Of a stretch of DNA of 64,000 nucleotides, positions 55,511 through 64,000 are shown one piece after another. How positions within the stretch are numbered: position 1 is the first letter of the stretch; the number at the start of each line of letters is the position of its first letter. Position numbers and translations under genes: made by a program. This DNA is from Hymenopellis radicata (taxonomy: Eukaryota > Basidiomycota > Agaricomycetes > Agaricales > Physalacriaceae). The notes below the pieces were generated by a model. That model ran no database searches. It saw only the letters and a list, made by a program, of their open reading frames with translations, and was not told the DNA's origin. The stretch covers positions 62,001-126,000 of the forward strand of contig JADNRX010000091.1 of NCBI GenBank assembly GCA_015501595.1, read 5' to 3'.

Positions 55511-58159
55511 ATGACAGTCTTGTTCCTGAAGTCAAAGGACCAAGCAAAGACACGTGTTATTGAACACATCGAATGGTTAAGGAACCAGTTCGGGTATCGA
55601 CTTAAATGGCTGCGTGTCGACGAGGGAAAAGAGTACCTGAACAAAGCTTTGAAAGATGAGCTAGCATCCCGTGGTATTGAGATACACCCGACTGCACCTT
55701 ATTCCCCATCGCAGAACGGCATCTCCGAACGCCTCAACCGAACACTTCTCGAACTCGCTAGAGCTATGTTGCTCGCGAAAAACCTCCCCGGCAGTCTTTG
55801 GGAACACGCGGTTACCCATGCTGCCTACATCCGGAATCGATCCCCTACGAAAGCACTATCAGCAGGAACCACTCCACACGAAGCATTTACAGGTGAAAAG
55901 CCAGATGTTTCACATTTCAGAGAGTTTGGCTGCGAAGTATGGATATTCCGAGAGGATGTGAAGAAACTGTCGAAACTGGAAGCTCGGGCAAAGAAACAGA
56001 TCTTTGTCGGATTCGAAGACGGCCCGAAAGCAGTTAGATATTATGACACGAAGACACACCATGTCAAGATCTCAAGAAACTATAGATTCGTCGATCCCGA
56101 GAAAGTACAAGTACTCGCAGAAGAGCACCGACAATCAGCTGAGGGGGAGTCAGATACATCCACCCAATCATCGGTGTCTTCAGCGCCTTCATCACGATCC
56201 ACATCACCATCATCGTCTGTCTCATCATCAGAATCAGAGAAGACATCAGTGAAATCAGAACGCTCACCATCACCCATTCCAGGACCATCACATCCTGATC
56301 CACCTCCCAGACACACATATCCACCACCGGCCACGCCCAAGCTTGAGACCGAGTATAGTCCAAAGTCGAACCCACTGAACAAGATCCCGTTACGCCTTCT
56401 TACTCGTCCTATCAAGGACATCAACTATCGACAATTCGGAAATCCGGATGCGCGCTTACCAAAAGGAGACCGACCAAATCGCGGTTCTGAGCACCAAGCA
56501 TCGAAAGTAGTCGAAGATGAGAATATGGCGCACTATGCATTTCGAGCATCAGTCAGGGACCTAGCAGATGGAAATCCAGACTTACCTCAAAGCGTTGAGG
56601 AAGCACGTCGATCACCCGCATGGCCAGAATGGGAGCGCGCTATCGAAACCGAGCTGGGAACACTGGGAAAGATGGGAACTTGGAAACTTGCAGAATGCCC
56701 AAAAGATCGGAAGCCCATTGGATGTCGTTGGGTATTTGATCTAAAAACAGATCAGCAAGGGAAAATCATGAAGTACAAAGCAAGACTCGTTGCGAAAGGA
56801 TACTCACAGATTCCCGGAATGGATTACTCCGAAACATTCTCACCTGTCGTTCGACTCGAATCCCTTCGCGCATTACTGGCAATCGCCGCCGTTGAAGACC
56901 TCGAAATGAAGCAACTTGACGTCAAGGGTGCGTACCTCAATGGCGAACTCGAAGAGGAAGTATATATGGCACAGCCGCCAGGATTCGACGATGGTAGCGG
57001 GCGCGTTTGTCACCTACAGAAAACGCTTTATGGCCTAAAGCAGTCAGGTCGTGAATGGAATCGGAAATTGCATGGGATACTCACTAGTCTTGATTTCGAG
57101 CGAATCGAGGTAGATCATGGAGTCTACATCCGCCGACTTAAAGATAAGTTTGTCATTATTACAGTATGGGTAGATGACCTACTTTTGTTCAGCAATTCGA
57201 CAACCATGATATCCGCCGTCGAGGCCGCGTTGAAGCAAGAAGTCGAAATCAACGACATCGGAGAGCCCAAGAAAATCATTGGCATTGAAATCTACCGCGA
57301 CCGAGAGAAGCATCAGATTCAAATCTCCCAAGAGCACTACATCGATGGTATCCTCAAACGATTCGGTTATGAGAACATGTCTACCGTCACGACGCCTATG
57401 GACCCGAATGTTGTCCTGCAAAAATGCGAGAAGGAAGGAAAGCTGCTGGATGGCCACGGACAAAGCTATGCTGAGCACATTGGATCATTGATCTGGCCAG
57501 CATCGGTAAGTCGTCCTGATATCGCGTACGCAGTCTCGAGAGTAGGCGCGTACAGCGCGAATCCAGATGAGAGTCACTGGACAGCAGTGAAACGCATCTT
57601 TCGGTACCTAAAACGTACACGTGGTCACCGGATCACTTACGGAGGCATTAACCCGGAACGGGACAAATCAATCTCTCTCTTCGACTCCTACGGCGCGTAC
57701 AGCGACGCCGACTTCGCCGCCAATCCTGACGACAGGAAATCGATCTCAGGACATGTCTATTTACTCGCGAACGGACCAGTCGCGTGGCATTCGAAACGCC
57801 AACCCACTGTTGCGCTCAGCACAGCTGAGGCAGAATACTCCGCGCTAACAAGCGCTACTCGTCAAGCCATCTGGTTTAGACATCTCTTCCAGGCCCTTGG
57901 ATTCGGAAATCCAGAGGAGCCAACCCTCATCTATTCGGACAATCAATCCGCCATCACCATCGCGCACGACCCGCAGTATCACGCTCGATCCAAGCACTTT
58001 GACATCGAAAATCATTTCATTCGTGAAAAGATTGAAACAGGTATCATTCACGTTGATTACTGCCCTACTGACGAGATGGTTGCAGACATTTTTACCAAAG
58101 CTCTGCCCCGACCCAAACATGACAAGTTTACGATGGAAATGGGGCTACTAGCGGCTTGA
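55511..58159 (+). CDS. Copia pol: integrase core, reverse transcriptase, RNase H
   Basis: An uninterrupted 882-codon frame. Integrase core residues are visible in LRVDEGKEYLN and GISERLNRTLLELARAM. A Ser-rich linker follows at about 215-290. The reverse transcriptase begins at RKPIGCRWVFDLKTD and includes QLDVKGAYLNGELEEEVYM and the active-site WVDDLLLF. RNase H has YSDADFAANPDDRKS, ALSTAEAEYSAL and IYSDNQSAI, ending TKALPRPKHDKF. All catalytic carboxylates appear present. Without gag and protease the copy cannot act alone, and no start codon context from gag fusion remains. The intact frame fits its recent insertion. Confidence 0.94.
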   Translation: MTVLFLKSKDQAKTRVIEHIEWLRNQFGYRLKWLRVDEGKEYLNKALKDELASRGIEIHPTAPYSPSQNGISERLNRTLLELARAMLLAKNLPGSLWEHAVTHAAYIRNRSPTKALSAGTTPHEAFTGEKPDVSHFREFGCEVWIFREDVKKLSKLEARAKKQIFVGFEDGPKAVRYYDTKTHHVKISRNYRFVDPEKVQVLAEEHRQSAEGESDTSTQSSVSSAPSSRSTSPSSSVSSSESEKTSVKSERSPSPIPGPSHPDPPPRHTYPPPATPKLETEYSPKSNPLNKIPLRLLTRPIKDINYRQFGNPDARLPKGDRPNRGSEHQASKVVEDENMAHYAFRASVRDLADGNPDLPQSVEEARRSPAWPEWERAIETELGTLGKMGTWKLAECPKDRKPIGCRWVFDLKTDQQGKIMKYKARLVAKGYSQIPGMDYSETFSPVVRLESLRALLAIAAVEDLEMKQLDVKGAYLNGELEEEVYMAQPPGFDDGSGRVCHLQKTLYGLKQSGREWNRKLHGILTSLDFERIEVDHGVYIRRLKDKFVIITVWVDDLLLFSNSTTMISAVEAALKQEVEINDIGEPKKIIGIEIYRDREKHQIQISQEHYIDGILKRFGYENMSTVTTPMDPNVVLQKCEKEGKLLDGHGQSYAEHIGSLIWPASVSRPDIAYAVSRVGAYSANPDESHWTAVKRIFRYLKRTRGHRITYGGINPERDKSISLFDSYGAYSDADFAANPDDRKSISGHVYLLANGPVAWHSKRQPTVALSTAEAEYSALTSATRQAIWFRHLFQALGFGNPEEPTLIYSDNQSAITIAHDPQYHARSKHFDIENHFIREKIETGIIHVDYCPTDEMVADIFTKALPRPKHDKFTMEMGLLAA

Positions 58160-58166
58160 GGGGGAG

Positions 58167-58445
58167 TGTTGGAACGAGAGCCTTCGGGCTGCTCGGACAA
58201 CCCGCTAGTGCTGCGTCGCGCAGCCTAGTATGAGTCGTATTGACTCACAGACTTTAGATGACTCCTTATGAGTCGTAGACTTTCTAGTATATAAGCTCGT
58301 GTATTACAGTGCCCACAATAACAATTTTACATCCTATGAACTACAACTAAACACACATACAAGATTAAGTGTGTACACCCAAACTACGCGATCAGCCGGA
58401 CGTTTACCGCATCCATCACACTACTCCACACTATCTGCGCCAACA
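58167..58445 (+). repeat. 3' LTR of the copia element
   Basis: 279 bp, one mismatch to the 5' LTR. Preceded by the polypurine tract at about 58,156-58,166 and followed by TSD GTAGT. Confidence 0.94.
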
Positions 58446-60454
58446 GTAGTAAATGATACGATTGAGACCTGGAGTAGACGCCGGCAATTCGTAGTCGCAG
58501 AGTGGTGTCCGCTCTATGACAGCTAGAACGAGGTCTCGGAGGTACCTCGAATGGAACTCATTCTTCGAAATGGCACGGAAGAAGTAGGCTAGGACTTCAT
58601 CGAGTAGTTCGAGATTTGCTTGAACCTTGAGAAGTTCTGAACCGGAGGTCATCCCCAACTGTGATACGTCAAAATGACCGGCTGCGATGAATTCTCTAGA
58701 AAACACTTCCGACCCGGTCTGTTTTGAGGGAATGGGATCAAAACGCGATAGCATATCTCGAAGAAAAGTCATAAGGGTGTTGTGTAAAGATTGTTGATCG
58801 ATGGCTTCACCAAATGTCAAAGGCCTGTCTTCCGACGACGACTCCCTCGAAGTTATCGTGCCAGTGGTGCAAGGCAGAAATATACAGAGCATACGAGCAT
58901 AATAAGCGCTCAAATCGGGTTCCAAATCACCCAAACGATTGAAAACACCATTCCGAGCGCCTAGCTGCAGAAGCCTAGGCCAGATGAGTGGATGAAGTCT
59001 CGTCTGATGATGCGACACGAGGAACTCCAAGAACGATGCTCGTTCATCCTCTTCGATGATGATACGCGCCGCCCATGAAATCGCTCTGAGTTGGGGATTG
59101 GTAGAAAGGGTAATATCGCTGGAGAAGAATCCCGAAATAAACAGAAACGAGCGGTAGAGGCGTTCTAAAGTACCCTCATATTCAGAATTGCCTTCCCCTG
59201 TGGATGGTTTTGAGCCGACAATGCTGAGTTGAGCAAGAACCTCATCCCGCGCGGACCGTATCGCATGATATTGATGCCAAGTTTCCTCCGCGTATTCCCG
59301 TATGCGTAAGGGAAGGCCGCCAACAGCTTGTATAACGATGCTGTGAATACTAGGATTTGACGAGGTCCCGAATAGCCAGTCCATCCCATCTACCGAGAGT
59401 CGATCGTACAAGAGATGAACTCGCGTAGTCTCTAGTATCGCGATCGACCGCGGCGTGACCATAGGTGCGGAGAATAATTGATAGAAGAAAAAGAGGAAGT
59501 CAGTCAGTGGCGTTTGATACGGGCACTGAGGGAAAAAGATCGGCATGCTGTTGCTGATGAGGTAAAGCACATACGCCGTGAATGAAATTGCGGCAAGGGT
59601 GTATGCAATCGACAGTCGCAACGGGATAAAGAAGAGGATGAGGCCGATTAAGAATAGAGCAAGGGAGATATGCATGATGAGGGGCAGCATCCCGACGATG
59701 ACGCGTACGCGCCATTGTTCCATGCCCATGAAGCGGAATTGACGAACATGGCTGCGAAGACCAGGTGTACCGGAAGGAAGGGATGCATAATGATGGAGCC
59801 ACTGTTTAATAAGAACAGCGGCGAGGGCGACGACAAGGCTACACGTGAGGCTTACTGCCCAAAGACCATTGATCCAGACATCAATCGTGTCTGGTTCAAA
59901 TTTTTGGTCAGGATTTGGTGTGGAAGCGGAGACGTTTCCGACGGGTAAGCCGTTGGATATGGACTGCTGCACGGACACAAGCTCGTACAGCAGAACGGCA
60001 GACATCTCCACAAAGTCGGCTTGCAGCCGCTGTGAAACCTGAACGAGAAAAGACGTGACAACCGCAGAGAAAAGACCGGCCTGTGATAGATGAACAAGCA
60101 GAACAATAATTGAAACTAGTTTCTTACGAATACGAGCATGACATCTAAGCCGTCACGAGATTGGCCAACCATGACTCCGTCAAAAGCAGCTGCTTCTTCA
60201 TCATAAGCGCGCCACACCCTGGCGTTAGGCCCAGTTTCTTGGTATATTGGATCTGGAGGAAGGCGTCGCTCGTAGTCATCAGTGAAGACCGGTTGCGCGT
60301 TGAGATGGGACCCGTCCTGCTTCAACCCGAAGAAGTGCTTGTCCGCTGCGTCATGAGCGACGGGAATACTACGCTCAGCGAGTACTGGTTTCTCAGAGAT
60401 ATCTGCCTCTGCCATTGGCTTGCCCTCGGTACTGCGCCGGTGTTGTGTCGACAT

Positions 60455-61159
60455 TCTGACTTCTACGTGGCAGTTGGAATGAAGGACTAGAGCTCGCCAT
60501 CAATCAAGTTTAGTCTCCCCCGGGGATCCGAAGAAGGACGACTCGACAATTGATGCCCATCACTGGCCTCTCATTGGCTATCTAAAAAAAGGACATAGGA
60601 CAGCGGGACTAGATGTGAGCGCTAGCATGAATTAAAAGACTAGAGCGCGCCATCAATCCAGTATCAAGGTGGCAAAAGTAGCGACTTTCCCAGGGCTGAA
60701 GTCCATTGAAACGTGGGGGCGCTCTGTAAGCTTTCCGCTTGAAATGTAGTCTCGTAAACCGACTCAACGAGAGAAGATGGGATACTCACGATCGTCTCTT
60801 ACTTGAAATGTATATCGCGATTTCTAGGCATTGATACACGCTGTAGGGTTAAAGCGTGTGTTGGACATATGGGAGAGCACGCCTGGGTGCAAGAGCAGTG
60901 CAAACTTCACAAGCGTTTGAGATCTTGGCTTGCCGTGGTAGACAAATTGACGCCGCCAGAATGATAGCGGCGTCGGGACTTGCCCTTTTGAGAATCGATC
61001 GGCGATCGCTTTTCTTTCCGACTTCCAGGATGACCCCAGCATTGTCACCGCAAGACGGGCTGGCCTAACAAGAGGCCAATGCACATTTGTATCTTAGGCG
61101 TGTCAGTTATAACAGGAATCCAAGTCCATAACCGCTAGCCTGTAGTGGGAAAATTGGTG
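60455..61159. other. Upstream flank of the fourth DUF6535 gene
   Basis: Contains a short direct repeat (GACTAGAGC(T/G)CGCCATCAATC at about 60,487 and 60,640). Otherwise only motif-free frames. Confidence 0.4.
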
Positions 61160-62330
61160 CGTTATACTGCACAGCGCTTGAAGCATATGGAATTGATTTG
61201 TATACCGTTTACTGCAGATTGTTTCTTGTGATTTTTAGTGCAGCGTTTCAGATGGGCCAGCGTCGGCAGAGCGTGGACGTGGAAGGATGGTCGAACGGTG
61301 ACACCATTCAAGGAAGGGAATGTGGTAAGCTCGTCGTCTCCACCACACATCTTCTGCTGTGTTTATGAAGCAAACAGTCAACATTTGTTCGCCCGGACTC
61401 TGGCCCAATTCACATTTGTATCCGCATCGTCGAATCCCCGCGCATCGTCCCTTCTCTCCAGCGCCATCGTGATATTCTCTGCCAAGCGCGCAGATCTAGC
61501 TTCCATGGCAGATTCGGTCGTTCCTTCCATTCACATTCGCGAGCGACGTATCCGACAAAAGTCTTATGGACATTCAGCTTATTGTCCAGGGATATCGGAA
61601 CTGGGAACGGCGCTACATGCGAACAGGCCTCGAAATATTGTCTGGCGGTTGAAGCGGGCGGACGGGACCCTTCAGTCAGTCTTTTGAGATGCAGGATACA
61701 TGTTAGGACTTGTGGTACGCCCGTCATTTTGAAAACGCCTTTTGCATCACTCAATATTACTCTTTTTAGTGTACAGCGCCGGCCAACATCTTTTCCCTTG
61801 TCCCGATTGTAGATATTTACGAAGAAGAAAGGAACCCTGGCCAACCGTATCCGCCAGCCATGCATTCCCTCGACGACGTCTTGCAAGCATGCCCCGCTTC
61901 CCAATGTCTTTGTACATTGTGTGTCTGTGAGCGCGCCTGGATATCCCCACCACCGTTAACGCGACCAGACGATGTCCTCCCAGACAATGCTATCATTGTA
62001 AGCATGGAGGAGGTTGTGGATGACGGACATAGTCTGGTTTGGTTCTCCCTGCCGGACAGCGAACCACCAGGTGAGTGGACATGATATTGGTTTACTTTGA
62101 AAAAAAATGCAGACTACGCGTTAGTAAATCCGAACTGTACACTGAACTCTAGTGTATCGTCTAAATTTACCTTTTCCAGGCGGGAGGAGTTCATTACCGT
62201 GCGCCAAGGCCTGTATCAACCACAGTATCCCATCGGAGGCCTCCTTGATATCATCCTAAGAATTCCCACCCTCTTTGAATGCCATGTTCGGCGTCACGGA
62301 AATCGCTTCTTGCCCAGGTTCTTCGGATAG
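61160..62330 (+). pseudogene. AAA-ATPase-like gene remnant with its upstream region
   Basis: The upstream part 61,590-61,770 matches 49,870-50,060. From 61860 the frame gives MHSLDDVLQACPASQCLCTL, SPPPLTRPDDVLPD and SMEEVVDDG. After an intron with a GTGAGT donor come DYALVNPNCTLNSSVSSKF and REEFITVRQGL. These are exons 1-2 of the intact gene at 50.5 kb, with the first 25 or so codons lost. Exon 3 with the Walker A motif is absent. Confidence 0.72.
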
Positions 62331-63250
62331 CAACGGGCCTTTCGACTTGCACTTTGATCATGGTACGCTAGGTCTTGTTGAACATTCAACACTAGCTAAG
62401 CATTACTCGTAGCCCGAGGCTTCTAACTAGCATTCTTAAACGGCCATCCCACAAGCCCGATATTCAGCTTCGTTCCTGCCTCAATCTCCTTGGCTTGGGC
62501 CTTGAGTTCATCGACATCCCAGTTTCACAACAGAAACTTGCCCTTCAGTCGTCGTCCTACTCGTCATACTACTGTTGATCTACTGCCACCAGATAATGGC
62601 CTAGGTATACATTTCCTCCGCTAATGGCCTGCCATCCGGGCATACATACTCCCCACTGATAGTAGGGCTAGGGAATGCATTCCCCTCGATAATCATCGGT
62701 CATGTATCAGGATATCCAAAGCGAGCCGCCCCGCCGTACAGCGACCAGCGACTATCAGCCTGAGCTCGCGCGCCTCTTCTCAATTTGGGGTGAATCGCTA
62801 GAACCAGATCTTGATGATCGTTTTTCTAACTGATCGTGTGCCTTCCGTTGTCTTCCCGTTGAGGAGGATTGCCGGTGCGTCCTGGTGCCTTCCACGACGT
62901 CAATGCTTCCACGAAGTAGCTATGTATTGGTGTTACTTCCGTATTCGTTCCTGATTATATCGTACCTGATTGCTGTATTCTGTACTCGTGTCGATGATGC
63001 GATAGTGATCATTCTATTTTGCTGATTTCCCAGTCGAGAACTTTGGGATGCCCTGACCTACTGAACAGTAAGAATACAATGTTGGTTACTCCTTTGCAAC
63101 ATCCTTACCGGCGACGAATTTTTCTCCGAGGAAGGAACACGAGTTCCCAAAACATACGGCGCCTGTAACTGACTTGAGGAAATCCATTCCCTCCGCACTG
63201 TCATGACCTGCGACCAAACACGAAGAAATGGATTTCTTCTGCGCCGTCAT
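62331..63250. other. Intergenic, no gene recognised
   Basis: Short frames only. Around 62,580-62,660 ACTGCC(A)CC..AATGGCCT-type phrases recur imperfectly (62,589 and 62,622). Nothing else. Confidence 0.4.
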
Positions 63251-63400
63251 GACCACTGTGAGGAAATATATTTCCTCCCGAGTCCCCGCGCATTCCATCT
63301 GCGAGGAAGTGGATTTCCTCCCCATGCACTTCCATTACCATAGATTTCCTCCCGAGTCCCCGTGCATTCCATCTGCGAGGAAGTGGATTTCCCCCCATGC
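63251..63400. repeat. Small minisatellite with palindromic GGAAAT motifs
   Basis: Two 56-57 bp units (63270-63326 and 63344-63399) share ATTTCCTCCCGAGTCCCCG and CATTCCATCTGCGAGGAAG. Degenerate GATTTCCTC/GAGGAAAT motifs extend from 63,176 to 63,470. An 18-bp perfect palindrome, GAGGAAATA plus its complement, lies at 63260-63277. Confidence 0.75.
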
Positions 63401-63602
63401 CTTCCGTCTGCCAGGAAGTAGATTTCCTCTCCATGCCTTCCCTTCCCTTACCATTACATTTCCTGCCTGCGTACATCGACTTCCAGGCAAAATCCATATC
63501 CTGAATGTATTTCCCGACACGCGACAAGAGTAAAGCAAATTGACATTCGGCTAGGAGGGTACACGGAACATACAATGGTACAATGGAAGATTGAGATAAC
63601 GA

Positions 63603-64000
63603 TCATATGGCCGCCTTGATGTGGGACTCGTCGATAGTGGAATAGACGAAGCCGTCGTCAAGGAGGGCGTCGATAGCAATACTAAGATAAAACATTAGCG
63701 AAAGGGAGCAAGAAATGTCTAAGAGACTCGCCTGAGACTGTGAGAGTCGGATGCTCCTGGAACGCCGGCCTGATTCAATTCCTTTGATATTCCAGCGACA
63801 TGCAAACCATCCGGCAACTCGGCCTGCGCAGCAAGTAATTCGACGATGGCGCGCTGCAGAGCTGGTAGGTGTGCCCATCTCGAATCACCATCCTTCTTCG
63901 GTGCTGGAAGATACGCGTTGGGAACGGCTGCGGAAGCCTGGATTGGTGGATAAGCAAGGCGCGGTCGAAGAAATGCATTGCAACGTACCTGGGGAGCTAT
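63603..64000 (-). CDS. RFA2: Replication protein A 32-kDa subunit, C-terminal part (runs off window)
   Basis: Three exon parts: 64000-63989 (partial), 63937-63732 and 63681-63603. The introns are 63988-63938 (GTACGT donor) and 63731-63682. The latter starts GCGAGT, so it would be a GC-AG intron after CTCAG. The joined frame shows the RPA32 winged-helix C-terminal domain: LPALQRAIVELLAAQAELPD, GLHVAGISKELNQAG, then IAIDALLDDGFVYSTIDESH. It ends KAAI just before the stop. RPA binds single-stranded DNA in replication and repair, and this domain docks partners such as Rad52 and UNG. The OB fold and N-terminus lie beyond the window. Confidence 0.85.

Larger units (their letters stand above)
53184..58445 (+). 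mobile_element. Ty1/copia retrotransposon, young, gag-less
   Basis: Bounded by 279-bp LTRs (53184-53462 and 58167-58445) with TGTTGG...CCAACA ends, and by the target duplication GTAGT (53179-53183 and 58446-58450). The LTRs differ at one position (G at 53428, A at 58411). Next to the 5' LTR is GGTTATGGGCCCCG (putative primer-binding site). The purine tract GAGGGGGAG precedes the 3' LTR. Domain order GAG-pre-integrase, integrase, RT, RNase H is that of copia. The gag and protease region is missing, replaced by an inverted-repeat element (53480-55013). A MITE (55326-55474) and a 1-bp deletion interrupt the integrase. It is inserted in a DUF6535 gene. Confidence 0.95.
52366..60454 (-). pseudogene. 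DUF6535 membrane protein gene split by a copia insertion
   Basis: Exon 1 is 60454-60128 (MSTQHRRSTEGKP to DGLDVMLVF). The intron is 60127-60081. Exon 2 runs from 60080 to the insertion and resumes at 53,178 down to 52366. Leaving out the element and one TSD copy gives 2,775 nt (924 codons) without a stop. Across the junction the frame reads LNRIIYYTLFLYHKLF. The DUF6535 domain is complete: GLFSAVVTSFLVQVSQ, GLWAVSLTCSLVVALAAVLI, PSGTPGLRSHVRQFRFMGME, GMLPLIMHISLALFLIGLIL and FPQCPYQTPLTDF. It is more diverged from the two inverted-duplication copies than they are from each other. The insertion truncates the product after about 650 residues. No other damage is visible, so inactivation is recent or the uninterrupted allele may still exist. 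Confidence 0.87.

Noticed and set aside
53184..58445. Reading the pieces as two separate solo LTRs
   Set aside because: A single TSD pair (GTAGT), internal pol on the same strand, and primer-binding and polypurine signals show one full element.
61238..61687. 149-codon plus-strand ORF as a gene
   Set aside because: It covers the repeated upstream block of the AAA-ATPase-like loci and has no counterpart frame in the copy at 49.9 kb.

Overview
The window is genomic DNA of a filamentous basidiomycete, almost certainly an Agaricomycete. The evidence is dense short introns of about 46 to 66 nt with GT..AG ends and CTRAY-like branch sites, F-box proteins with the standard Agaricomycete coiled-coil N-terminus, several DUF6535 membrane proteins, a CAP59/CMT1-type mannosyltransferase, and Ty1/copia elements. 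The genus cannot be told from the sequence. Much of the window is fast-evolving accessory DNA: few genes are conserved housekeeping genes, and segmental copies, pseudogenes and nested transposons are common.

Left part (1-30.5 kb). A partial F-box gene, a MYND-finger gene and an 834-aa F-box/LRR-like gene (copy A) are followed by a GT69 mannosyltransferase and a tRNA-Ala(AGC). A second F-box gene (10,997-17,452) has been cut into four pieces by three separate insertions. These are a non-autonomous LTR retroelement (TSD TTTCC), itself carrying a TA-flanked MITE, and two hAT-type elements with 8-bp TSDs whose targets lie 7 bp apart. Then come an orphan DUF6535 first exon, decayed long-chain acyl-CoA synthetase copies, a half-length sugar transporter and a broken RNase H2 subunit C gene. 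At 27.9-30.5 kb an inverted copy of the F-box/LRR gene (copy B, 828 aa) closes the block.

Middle part (30.8-52 kb). An intact nine-exon SDR oxidoreductase precedes a large imperfect inverted duplication, with arms at about 32.96-37.33 kb and 42.47-48.03 kb. Each arm holds a DUF6535 gene and degraded pieces of a fungal AAA-ATPase-like gene family. The spacer carries an intact centrin (CDC31) gene, an AAA-ATPase-like pseudogene and a fragment of an SNF2/SHPRH-like helicase. Right of the duplication lie a truncated centrin pseudogene and the one intact AAA-ATPase-like gene (50.5-52.1 kb).

Right part (52.4-64 kb). A fourth DUF6535 gene is split by a young Ty1/copia element (TSD GTAGT; LTRs differ at 1 of 279 positions). 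The copia element has lost gag and protease to a 1.5-kb inverted-repeat element and carries a MITE related to the one at 12.6 kb. A further AAA-ATPase-like remnant, a small minisatellite and the 3' end of the RPA32 (RFA2) gene complete the window.

The conserved genes (GT69, SDR, centrin, RPA32, tRNA) act in unrelated pathways and do not form a cluster. The notable feature is structural: repeated inverted duplication of expanding gene families, with transposon insertions young enough that removing them on paper restores the host reading frames. Exon boundaries were read by eye from splice motifs and frame continuity, with no transcript or database support.
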